Of a stretch of DNA of 64,000 nt, positions 1-7,236 are shown one piece after another. A program made the translations under genes and the position numbers. Within the stretch, counting starts at the first letter, position 1. The number at the start of each line of letters is the position of its first letter. Source of the stretch: Arthrobacter_B citreus (GTDB lineage Bacteria; Actinomycetota; Actinomycetes; Actinomycetales; Micrococcaceae); assembly GCF_042429235.1 (NCBI RefSeq), contig NZ_JBHMBA010000002.1, one strand, 5' to 3'. The notes under the pieces were generated by a model that was not told the DNA's origin, did no database searches, and saw only the letters and a program-made list of their open reading frames with translations.

Positions 1-592
1 CGGTCAGATGCGCCACGATCTCCTCAAAGCTGCCGCCGTCCTGCGGGTTCCAGCTCCAGCCGGCCAGATCCGCGGGCGACAGGCCGGCGTCGGCCACCAT
101 GTCCTGGTTGTAGAACATGCCGATGGTGTCCCAGTCCTTGGGCATGCCGTACTGGTGTCCGTCCGGTCCCGTCCACAGATCGGTCAGGCCCTCCTGGAAG
201 TCCTCGGGGTCCACCTCCGCGGTGGCGGGCAGCTCATCCAGCGGTGCCAGCACCTCGAGTTCGGTGAACTGGGGGTATTTGGAGACGTGGTTGGTGAACA
301 CATCCGGTCCGGTGCCCGCGATGAACCCGGCGGTGAGCTTGGTCCAGTAGTCGTCCCAGCCCGTCTGGCTGATCCGCACCTCCTGGCCGGGGTTCTCAGC
401 CTCGAACATCTCGGCGCACTTTTGGTACGCCGGCAGCTGATTGGTGTCCCACAGCCAGTAATCGATGGCGCCGGTGCCGCCGCTGTTTCCGGCCTGTCCG
501 CTGCACCCGGTCACCGCCAGTGCGGCGACGGTCAGGGCCGCGCCGATCCTGGCCGGCAGGGCTCGGCGGGCGGAAATGCGAAAGGGATTCAT
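1..592 (-). CDS. ABC transporter sugar-binding lipoprotein (partial)
   Basis: Extracellular solute-binding protein of a carbohydrate ABC importer. The ATG at 592 follows an AGGAG box and starts a 197-residue fragment; the C-terminus lies beyond the window edge. The N-terminus is a lipoprotein signal peptide with arginines near residues 5-10, a hydrophobic core and a VTGC lipobox (Cys30). The mature part reads like family 1 binding proteins, including DYWLWD near the start and GTGPDVF around residue 90. It is the last gene seen of a leftward operon and begins 8 bases after the permease gene. The upstream alpha-galactosidase suggests an alpha-galactoside ligand such as melibiose or raffinose, which is inference. 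Confidence 0.93.
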   Translation of the reverse strand, partial: MNPFRISARRALPARIGAALTVAALAVTGCSGQAGNSGGTGAIDYWLWDTNQLPAYQKCAEMFEAENPGQEVRISQTGWDDYWTKLTAGFIAGTGPDVFTNHVSKYPQFTELEVLAPLDELPATAEVDPEDFQEGLTDLWTGPDGHQYGMPKDWDTIGMFYNQDMVADAGLSPADLAGWSWNPQDGGSFEEIVAHLT

Positions 593-600
593 GGGAGCTC

Positions 601-1590
601 CTATTTGATGCCGCTGAAGCCAATGGAATTGATGATGCGTTTCGCGAAGGCCGCGAAGAGCACCACCATGGGCAGGGCGGCGATGAGGGTCGCAGCCATC
701 AGGCCCGCCCAGTCAGTGCCGGACTGCGGAGACTGGGACCGGAAAACGCCGAGCGCCACCGTGAGGATCCGCGAGGAGTCCGTGTAAGAGACCATCAGCG
801 GCCAAAAGTAGTCATTCCAGGCCGTGATGTAGGTGAGGACGGACAGTGTGGCCAGAGGCGCGGCGGACAGCGGCAGGATCACCTTGAAGAAGATGCCGGT
901 TTTGCTCACGCCGTCCAGGAGGGCCGCTTCTTCCAGCTCCGCCGGAACGTTCATGAAGAACTGGCGCAGGAAGAACACGGCAAACGGCGTCATGAACATG
1001 GTGGGCAGGGCAATCCCCAGCAGGGTGTCCACCAGGCCGAGCTGCTTGATCAGCACAAAGTTGGGCAGCAGGGTGAAGATCGCCGGCACCATCAAACCGC
1101 CCAGGAACAGGGCGAACACCTTGTCCCGTCCGGGCCATCTGAGCCGCGAGAATGCGTACGCGGCCATGGCCGAGAAGAGAATCTGGCCGACTGTCACCAG
1201 GGTTGCCACCACTACGGAATTGATGAGGTAGCGCATGAAGTTCAGGGATGTGCCCGCGCCTCCCCCGGCAATGGCTTCCTCCGACGACGCCAGGCCCAGG
1301 ACGCGCTTGAACGCCCCCCAGCTGAAGTCCGACGGCAGCCACGATGCGGGATTGGCCTGGAGGCCGGCGTTGGTGGACAGCGCGGTGCGCAGCATCCAGT
1401 AAAAGGGGAACAGGGTGATCAGGATGACCGCGCCCATGAAAATCCAGGCGAGGACCCTTCCCGGGCTGAACCGCCGCCGCCGCACGCGCGGAGGAGCGTC
1501 GCCGCTTCCGGGCGGCGGGGTCAGTGGATCAACGGTGGAGGTCGGGGTGAGAGTGCTGTCGGCTGCACCCGGAGCGGGAATCGCGTTCAT
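601..1590 (-). CDS. carbohydrate ABC transporter permease, MalG-type
   Basis: Inner-membrane permease subunit of 329 residues. About 45 proline-rich cytoplasmic residues precede the first membrane segment (VLAWIFMGAVILITLFPFYW); about six segments follow. The EAA loop that contacts the ATPase lies around residues 215-235 (EEAALLDGVSKTGIFFKVILP). A GAGGA box seven bases upstream supports the ATG at 1590. It follows the MalF-type permease by 16 bases and precedes the binding protein by 8. No ATPase gene is visible in this operon; such importers in actinobacteria commonly share one MsiK-type ATPase encoded elsewhere, which would explain its absence. Confidence 0.95.
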   Translation of the reverse strand: MNAIPAPGAADSTLTPTSTVDPLTPPPGSGDAPPRVRRRRFSPGRVLAWIFMGAVILITLFPFYWMLRTALSTNAGLQANPASWLPSDFSWGAFKRVLGLASSEEAIAGGGAGTSLNFMRYLINSVVVATLVTVGQILFSAMAAYAFSRLRWPGRDKVFALFLGGLMVPAIFTLLPNFVLIKQLGLVDTLLGIALPTMFMTPFAVFFLRQFFMNVPAELEEAALLDGVSKTGIFFKVILPLSAAPLATLSVLTYITAWNDYFWPLMVSYTDSSRILTVALGVFRSQSPQSGTDWAGLMAATLIAALPMVVLFAAFAKRIINSIGFSGIK

Positions 1591-1606
1591 CTGGAGATCC
1601 TCGGAT

Positions 1607-2536
1607 TCAGTTCAGGTCGGTGGAGCCGGCGCGGGTGAGGCGGAACTGGACGATCGTGATGATGGCCAGGACCACCAGCAGCGCCACGGACATGGCGGAG
1701 GCATAGCCAAACTGGAAACGCCCAAACGCCATGTCGTAGATGTAGAGCTGCAGGACGTTGGTCGCGTTGGCCGGTCCCCCTCCGGTGGTCACGGACACGG
1801 TGTCGAAGACTTGGAAGGAGCCGATGACGGTCATGATCAGCACCAGGGCCATGATCGGGCGCAGCAGCGGAAGGGTGATCGAGAAGAAGGTCCTAATCTC
1901 CCCCGCGCCGTCGATGCGTGCTGCCTCATACACCTGGCCCGGCAGGCTCTGCAGACCGGCAAAGATGAGCAGCGCGGTGTAGCCCATGTGTCGCCATACG
2001 TTGATCAGGGCGATGGTGGGAATGGCCCAGGTCTCATCCGAGAGGAAGCCAATCCGGTTGAGCCCAATCCATTCCAGCACCTGGTTCGCCACCCCGAACT
2101 GGGTGTCCAGGATCCACAGCCAGACAAGGGCCGCCACCACGTTGGCCACGAGATAGGGGCCCAGGACCAGGCCGCGCAGCAGGGATGACTGGGTGAGCCG
2201 GTGCATCATCAGGGCGATGAGCAGTGCCACGACCGTTTGGACGCCGATGTTGATCACCACGTACTGCACCGTCACCAGCAGGGAGTCCCAGAAGATGGGA
2301 TCCTGCACGAGGCGCCGGTAGTTGGCCAAGCCCACAAATTCCGAGGGGGTCAGCAGGTTGAAGCTGGTGAAGCTCAACCAGATTCCCCGCAGGGTGGGCC
2401 ATCCGAGGAACAGCACAAAGCCGATGGTGGCCGGCGCGATGAACGCCAGTGCAAGCTTGGTGTCCTGCCGTGGACGCTGCCGGGAGCCGGAGCGGTCCGC
2501 TGTGCTGCCGGGCTGCAGCCTTGTCGTCGTTGACAT
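1607..2536 (-). CDS. carbohydrate ABC transporter permease, MalF-type
   Basis: Inner-membrane permease of 309 residues, partner of the MalG-type subunit. The frame is open further upstream, but the ATG at 2536 (MSTTTRLQPG) has an AAGGA box eight bases before it and avoids overlap with the alpha-galactosidase. The first membrane segment is near residue 35 (LALAFIAPATIGFVLFLGW). The EAA loop is YEAARIDGAGEIRTFFSITLP at roughly residues 205-225. It lies 10 bases downstream of the alpha-galactosidase, so hydrolase and transporter are co-transcribed. Confidence 0.95.
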   Translation of the reverse strand: MSTTTRLQPGSTADRSGSRQRPRQDTKLALAFIAPATIGFVLFLGWPTLRGIWLSFTSFNLLTPSEFVGLANYRRLVQDPIFWDSLLVTVQYVVINIGVQTVVALLIALMMHRLTQSSLLRGLVLGPYLVANVVAALVWLWILDTQFGVANQVLEWIGLNRIGFLSDETWAIPTIALINVWRHMGYTALLIFAGLQSLPGQVYEAARIDGAGEIRTFFSITLPLLRPIMALVLIMTVIGSFQVFDTVSVTTGGGPANATNVLQLYIYDMAFGRFQFGYASAMSVALLVVLAIITIVQFRLTRAGSTDLN

Positions 2537-2546
2537 GGCGTGATCC

Positions 2547-4784
2547 TTAGCCCTGGGCCGAGTCCGGAGAAAAACCGTCCAAGTGGAGGATCCGGACCTC
2601 GTCCGGAAGCAGTCCGGGCACATGCACGCCCACCTGTTCCAGGGCCCGGCCGGTAAGGACGGCTCCGTCCTCGGCAGGCCACCACGGCGGCGGGCGGAAA
2701 CCCTGCGGGGCCGGGCCCGGGGTCACGTCCCGCAGCCGGTAGGACCGTTCCGGGTCCAGTCCCCGGAACGTGAACCGGCCCAGCGGCTCAATATCGGAAA
2801 CAGCCGTGCGGACGACGGCGAACAGCGCCTGCGATCCCGAGGGGTCGACGACGCCGTGGATCTGCAGCGAGGGATCAAACGAATCCAGGCGCACCATCCG
2901 GCCGCCGTGCAGCAGGGCGCGGTGCTCCTTGTAGAACTTCACCCACTCCGCCAGTTCCCGGGTCTCTTCCGGGGTCGCCTCGGTCAGGTCCCATTCGATG
3001 CCCAGATGCCCCCACACCGCGGTTCCGGCCCGGAAGTGCAGCGTGTGCATCCGCCCGGTGGTGTGCGAACGCAGGGAAGCAATATGGGATCCCATGAGTT
3101 CGGGCGGAATCAGCTGCTGCGTCCAGCGGTGCATCCGCTGCCGCTCGAGTGGATCGATATTGTCGGAGGTCCAGACCCGGTCCGTGTGCTCCAGCACGCC
3201 CAGATCAACGCGGGCGCCTCCCGATGAGCAGGACTCGATTTCCAGGTCCGGAAACCGCTCCTTCAGTTCGGCCATCAGCCGGTAGGCGGCCAGTGTCTGG
3301 GCGTGGACGCCGGGCCGGCCATCGGGCTGGGTGCCGGCCTCGATGAGGTCCCGGTTATGGTCCCACTTGATGTAGGCGATCGGATACCGTTCCAGCAGTG
3401 CCACCATCTGGTCCCGGACGTGTCCGTAGGCCCCCGGCATGCCGATGTTCAGGACCTGCTGCTGCCGGGATGAGACAGGCAGCCGTCCGGCCGGTGCCAT
3501 GATCCACTCCGGGTGGGCGCGGGCCACGTCGGAGTCCGGGTTCACCATTTCCGGCTCGAACCACAGCCCGAATTCCATCCCCCGGGAACGGACGTGGCTG
3601 ATCAGCGGGTCCAGGCCGTCCGGCCACATGTCGGCGGAAACCACCCAGTCCCCCAGGCCGGAGGAATCGTCCCGCCGGGAACCGAACCATCCGTCGTCGA
3701 GCACAAAGCGTTCGACGCCGACTTCCGCGGCCCGGTCGGCGAGTTCCGTGAGCCGGTCCAGCCGGTGGTCAAAGTAGACGGCTTCCCACACGTTCAAGGT
3801 GACCGGGCGCGGACGGGAAGGGTGCTGTGGCCGGGCGCGCAGCCAGGCGTGCAGCCGGGCAGCCTGGTCATCAAGGCCGTTGCCCCACACTCCGTACAGC
3901 CATGGCGTGGAGTAGTCTTCCCCGGCGCCAAGGACCACCTCTCCGGGCAGGAGCAGTTCAGAACCGCCCAGCACCTGCATCCCGTTGGACAGCCGCTCGG
4001 CCCAGGCACGGTGGTTGCCCGAGAAGCCAATGTGCAGTCCCCAGACCTGTCCGTCCGCGAAGCCGAAGCCGGGTTCACCCGCTGAGAGGACATATGCGGC
4101 ATCGGCCCCAGTGCGCCCCCGGCGTCCTTCCCGCAAATGGATACCCACCGGCAGCGGGCTGCGCTGGGGAGTCCGTTCCGCGCCCCAGTGTCCGGCAAAG
4201 TCAAGGATCTCCCGTGCGCGGGACGGCAGGGGCAGGATGAGGCCCAGTTCCTGGACGCGGTAGTCCCCTTCGGCGGTATTGGTCAGCCGTGCCCTCGTGC
4301 GGAGCAGTCCGGCGGCCGCCAGCTCGAGTTCGATCACCAGGCCGAGCCCGGACTGCGCGTCAGTGGCGGTCACGGTCAGGGTGGCCGGGCCGGCGCTCGT
4401 CAGCGAACCATCGGTTCCGGCGCCCGGCCCGGCCGTGGGAACGAGCTCCACCTGCGTGACGTGAAAGCGTGGAGTCCAGGCGGCGCCGTTCCGGTCGCCG
4501 GCCACACCGGGGCGTCCCGTCCATCCGGTGTGGAGCGAACCGAGCATGTCCGGCCGGATGGGAACGTCCACGCTGTTGGCCGACAGGTGCGGAACCGCTG
4601 CGGCGGTCAGTACCGCAGCTTCCTCCGGCCCGAGTCCGGGCAGCTCCGCACCCCAGTGCACCACTGAGGGCAGCTGATGGTCCGACAAGTCAATGAGCAC
4701 CGAAACCCCGCCGCTGCGCAGATGGACACGGCAGGGTCCAGCGGGATCAAGTACGCGGACTTCTTCCAGGCTGACAGCGGTCAT
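2547..4784 (-). CDS. alpha-galactosidase, GH36 family
   Basis: Hydrolyses terminal alpha-1,6-galactosyl residues, presumably of sugars brought in by the downstream ABC genes. At 745 residues it has the usual length of bacterial GH36 enzymes: an N-terminal beta-sandwich, a central TIM barrel and a C-terminal beta domain. The family hallmark FVLDDGWFG is near residue 360. The predicted nucleophile is the Asp in IKWDHNRD (about residue 474) and the acid/base is the Asp in WTSDNIDP (about residue 540); SCSSGGAR lies between them. There is no signal peptide, so it is cytoplasmic. The ATG has a GCAGGAG box six bases upstream. It is the first gene of the operon; no local regulator is visible. Confidence 0.97.
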   Translation of the reverse strand: MTAVSLEEVRVLDPAGPCRVHLRSGGVSVLIDLSDHQLPSVVHWGAELPGLGPEEAAVLTAAAVPHLSANSVDVPIRPDMLGSLHTGWTGRPGVAGDRNGAAWTPRFHVTQVELVPTAGPGAGTDGSLTSAGPATLTVTATDAQSGLGLVIELELAAAGLLRTRARLTNTAEGDYRVQELGLILPLPSRAREILDFAGHWGAERTPQRSPLPVGIHLREGRRGRTGADAAYVLSAGEPGFGFADGQVWGLHIGFSGNHRAWAERLSNGMQVLGGSELLLPGEVVLGAGEDYSTPWLYGVWGNGLDDQAARLHAWLRARPQHPSRPRPVTLNVWEAVYFDHRLDRLTELADRAAEVGVERFVLDDGWFGSRRDDSSGLGDWVVSADMWPDGLDPLISHVRSRGMEFGLWFEPEMVNPDSDVARAHPEWIMAPAGRLPVSSRQQQVLNIGMPGAYGHVRDQMVALLERYPIAYIKWDHNRDLIEAGTQPDGRPGVHAQTLAAYRLMAELKERFPDLEIESCSSGGARVDLGVLEHTDRVWTSDNIDPLERQRMHRWTQQLIPPELMGSHIASLRSHTTGRMHTLHFRAGTAVWGHLGIEWDLTEATPEETRELAEWVKFYKEHRALLHGGRMVRLDSFDPSLQIHGVVDPSGSQALFAVVRTAVSDIEPLGRFTFRGLDPERSYRLRDVTPGPAPQGFRPPPWWPAEDGAVLTGRALEQVGVHVPGLLPDEVRILHLDGFSPDSAQG

Positions 4785-4889
4785 TTATGCTCCTGCGGGT
4801 CGGGTGGCCGGCCATGGCAGTGCACGGCCATTGTGGTGCAGGTCATATTACTCATGGCCGTTGCGCAGGCGGTGAGGCACGGCGGCAAT

Positions 4890-4945
4890 AAGAAATCTGC
4901 GGGGAACAAACCCCAAAAACCGCAGGCACCCTTGACGCCCGGAGT
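4890..4945. other. short GC-rich intergenic stretch
   Basis: Lies between the alpha-galactosidase start (4784) and the SDR stop (4954). It contains imperfect inverted repeats (CTGCGG with CCGCAG, and GGGG with CCCC) that could form a weak stem downstream of the leftward SDR gene. There is no clear T-run, so a terminator is not supported. The rest of 4785-4953 should hold the alpha-galactoside operon promoter; TAATAT near 4844-4853 on the minus strand is only a guess at a -10 box. Confidence 0.25.
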
Positions 4946-4953
4946 GCGCCGGG

Positions 4954-5769
4954 TTAAAGCATTGCCACGCTCCGGTTCCACAGCTGCAGGGCCAGGACTC
5001 CGTCGTCGGCCTGACGGTTGGCGCGGAGCACCTTGTTGCGCCGGTAGTACTTTCCCGTTTCATAATCCTCACCGGGAATTCCCTCGGCGAGGTAGACGAG
5101 CGTTCGGGCTCCCGTCTCCGGCGTTGGAACCAGCCGGCGCAGCGGTGAACGGAAGGCTGCGCGCAGCACCGCGCCCTGTCCGTTCAGGAAGCTGGAGCCC
5201 ACCAGACCCGGATGGAAGGCCGTGGCGGTTGCTCCATGCGATCGGTAGCGCCGGTCGAACTCCCCGGTGAACAGGATCTGCTCGAGTTTGGTGGCCGCAT
5301 AGGCGCGGAAGGGCTTGTAGTCCTTTTCCTGTTCCAGATCCTCCAGGTCCACCCGCGCCACCCGGTTCGCGGAGCTGGAGGTGTTGATGACCGTTCCCCG
5401 GGATTCCATCAGCCGGTCCGTGAGCAGCCGGGTGAGCAGGAACGGCGCGAGGTAGTTCACCTGGAAGGTCATCTCATGCCCGTCTCCGGTGAGTTGCCGT
5501 TCTTTGCCGAAAATGGCGCCGGCGTTGTTGGCCAGCACATCGATGCGGGGAAAGCGCTGCAGGATTTCCGAAGCGAGATTCCGGACGCTGTTCAACTGGG
5601 CAAAGTCGGCAAGAATGTAATCTCCGCCGGTGTCGGCCGCCACAGCAGCGGTCCGCTCCGGTGAGCGGCCCACCACCAGCACCTGGTGCCCGTCCGCGGC
5701 CAGCTGCCGGGCAGCCGCCGCCCCCAGCCCATCGCTGGCACCGGTAATCACAATCGTTTTGGAAACCAC
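4954..5769 (-). CDS. SDR family NAD(P)-dependent oxidoreductase
   Basis: Short-chain dehydrogenase/reductase of 271 residues with a cytoplasmic Rossmann fold. The cofactor motif TGASDGLG is at residues 9-16, NNAG is near residue 90, and the catalytic Tyr and Lys are in YAATK near residue 154. The active-site Ser is in the preceding INTSSSA segment. The C-terminal part resembles the retinol-dehydrogenase/oxidoreductase branch. The start is a GTG at 5769 with a weak GAGGA box. The substrate cannot be told from the sequence. It runs leftward, 99 bases downstream of the symporter gene, and may share its transcript. Confidence 0.92.
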   Translation of the reverse strand: MVSKTIVITGASDGLGAAAARQLAADGHQVLVVGRSPERTAAVAADTGGDYILADFAQLNSVRNLASEILQRFPRIDVLANNAGAIFGKERQLTGDGHEMTFQVNYLAPFLLTRLLTDRLMESRGTVINTSSSANRVARVDLEDLEQEKDYKPFRAYAATKLEQILFTGEFDRRYRSHGATATAFHPGLVGSSFLNGQGAVLRAAFRSPLRRLVPTPETGARTLVYLAEGIPGEDYETGKYYRRNKVLRANRQADDGVLALQLWNRSVAML

Positions 5770-5868
5770 GGCCGTCCGCTTTCCTCGATCGACTCGGAAG
5801 CATCACCCTAGCCGGGCGGACAGAGCGGCACCATGGCCCTGTGGCGATTGGGCCCGCAGGGGCTGCGG

Positions 5869-6843
5869 CTACTTTGTGGGCCGGCGGCGCCAAAAGGCTG
5901 CCATCAGCGCGCCGGAGACGTTGTGCCACACCGAGAACACGGCGGCGGGCAGGGCCGCCTCCGGAGTGAAGTATTCCCTCGCCAGCCCCGCTGCGAGCCC
6001 GGAATTCTGCATGCCCACTTCAATGGCCATGGTCCGCCGCGCGGGAATGGGCTGCCGGAACAGTTTGGCTAAGCCGTAGCCCAGACCCAGGCCCAGGCCG
6101 TTGTGCAGCACGACGGCCAGCAGGATCAGCCATCCGGCGGTAAAGATGGCGGCCGAGCTTCCCGACACCACGGCGATGACCACAAAAGTGATGGCGATAA
6201 CCGACACCCACGGCAGCAGCGGCAGAACGCGGTCCACCAGTTTGGGAATCAGATAGCGCACCACCAGCCCGAGCACCACGGGAATCAGCACGATCTGCAC
6301 GATGGACAAAGCCATGGAGCCGGCGTCCACCGACATGTACCGGTTGGCGAGCCACAGTGCCAGCAGCGGCGTGAGAAGGGGGGCGAGCAGGGTGGACACC
6401 GAGGTCATCGCCACGGAAAGCGCCAGGTTACCCCGTGCCAGGTACGTGACCACGTTGGAAGCCGTTCCGCCCGGCGCGCATCCCACCAGGATGACGCCGG
6501 CGGCCAGTTCAGGACTGAGCTGAAGCGCCCAGGCCACGGCGACTCCGATGAGCGGCATGATCACGTACTGGGCGACGACGCCGAGCAGCACGGGCAGCGG
6601 CTGCCGGATCACCAGGGCGAAGTCCGGCATGGTCAGAGTCAGGCCCATGCCGAACATGATCAGCATCAGGCCCGGATTAATGTAGGCGGACAATCCGGCT
6701 GCGGTGAAGGGCTCCGGGAAGAACAGGGCAACGGCTCCCCCGGCCAGGATCAGCAGGGGAAAGACGGTGACGGCGATGCGGGCGCTGCGCTCCTCTGCGG
6801 TGCGCGGGCTTTGGGGAGCGGTGGTGGCAGGGTGGGAGGACAT
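5869..6843 (-). CDS. bile acid:sodium symporter (BASS) family protein
   Basis: Polytopic inner-membrane carrier of 324 residues with eight to ten hydrophobic segments. Family features are GLMLIMFGMGLTL near residue 65, GCAPGGTASNVVTYLARGN in the middle and GMQNSGLAAGLA near the C-terminus, which contribute sodium and substrate sites in BASS proteins. Members move bile acids, pantothenate, pyruvate or other organic anions with sodium; the substrate here is unknown. I chose the ATG at 6843 because it opens a natural N-terminus. An in-frame GTG 21 bases further upstream is possible; neither start has a good ribosome binding site. Confidence 0.92.
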   Translation of the reverse strand: MSSHPATTAPQSPRTAEERSARIAVTVFPLLILAGGAVALFFPEPFTAAGLSAYINPGLMLIMFGMGLTLTMPDFALVIRQPLPVLLGVVAQYVIMPLIGVAVAWALQLSPELAAGVILVGCAPGGTASNVVTYLARGNLALSVAMTSVSTLLAPLLTPLLALWLANRYMSVDAGSMALSIVQIVLIPVVLGLVVRYLIPKLVDRVLPLLPWVSVIAITFVVIAVVSGSSAAIFTAGWLILLAVVLHNGLGLGLGYGLAKLFRQPIPARRTMAIEVGMQNSGLAAGLAREYFTPEAALPAAVFSVWHNVSGALMAAFWRRRPTK

Positions 6844-6967
6844 CCCCACATGCTGGCACTGCACGCGGGCATCCGCTATTTGTGACGCGCGTGGATGGGA
6901 AGACCAGCCGTGCTGCGTGCACCTTCAGGGGCGGGCCGGACCGGACCCAACGCGCACACCCGGAGCC

Positions 6968-7013
6968 TTTCTTGCGCCAACCCTGTATTTCTTGCGCCAA
7001 TCCTGCGTCAATC
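6968..7013. repeat. three short repeats, TTGCGCCAA type
   Basis: On the plus strand TTTCTTGCGCCAA occurs at 6968-6980 and again at 6988-7000, exactly 20 bases apart. A third, degenerate copy (CTGCGTCAATC) is at 7003-7013. Two-turn spacing on one DNA face is typical of regulator sites. They lie upstream of the leftward symporter gene and of the rightward hairpin-rich element. Read leftward, TTGACG and TACAGG around 6985-7011 could be a promoter for the symporter. No regulator can be named. Confidence 0.4.
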
Positions 7014-7039
7014 TTGAGCAATAACAACGATGAGCCCGG

Positions 7040-7208
7040 GCAGAGTGTGATCCGGCGGGAAGTAGAGACGCCCGCCGCAGGGCGGTGCGCCCGGGGAAAC
7101 CCGAAGGTGCCGCCCCCGGGAGGTTTCCGATCTGAGACCGTCGGAGGCTTCCCGGAATTCCCCAAAAAGGCGAAGGGCCGCTGCGAAAGCAGCGGCCCTT
7201 CGTTTTTG
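7040..7208 (+). ncRNA. candidate structured small RNA with terminator
   Basis: No gene covers 6844-7236. The right part folds into four consecutive hairpins on the plus strand: CGGCGGG (7053-7059) with CCCGCCG (7071-7077); GGGCGG (7080-7085) with CCGCCC (7110-7115), enclosing CGGG-GAAA-CCCG (7092-7103); a 15-bp stem 7116-7130 with 7141-7155; and the terminator at 7172-7207. The 15-bp stem needs three G-U pairs and the second stem one. These pair only in plus-strand RNA and would be A-C mismatches on the other strand, so a plus transcript is favoured. No protein gene follows on the plus strand, so a free RNA is more likely than a riboswitch leader. I could not match it to a known family. Confidence 0.45.
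7172..7207 (+). terminator. strong intrinsic terminator, probably bidirectional
   Basis: Perfect 13-bp stem GAAGGGCCGCTGC (7172-7184) with GCAGCGGCCCTTC (7189-7201), GAAA loop, followed by TTTTT at 7203-7207. A run of A at 7164-7168 gives a T-run on the minus strand too. It can therefore also end the leftward transcript of the membrane-protein gene that stops at 7237. Confidence 0.93.
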
Positions 7209-7236
7209 TCATGTGTGTCCCGGGCGTTTGCCCCGG

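Noticed and set aside
5854..5868. CCGCAG-GGG-CTGCGG hairpin after the symporter gene
   Set aside because: Only six base pairs and no T-run; it includes part of the coding end, so a terminator is not supported.
7040..7160. TPP, SAM or manganese riboswitch in the hairpin region
   Set aside because: CTGAGA and a GAAACCCG stretch occur, but the required conserved cores of these riboswitches are absent and no plus-strand gene follows.
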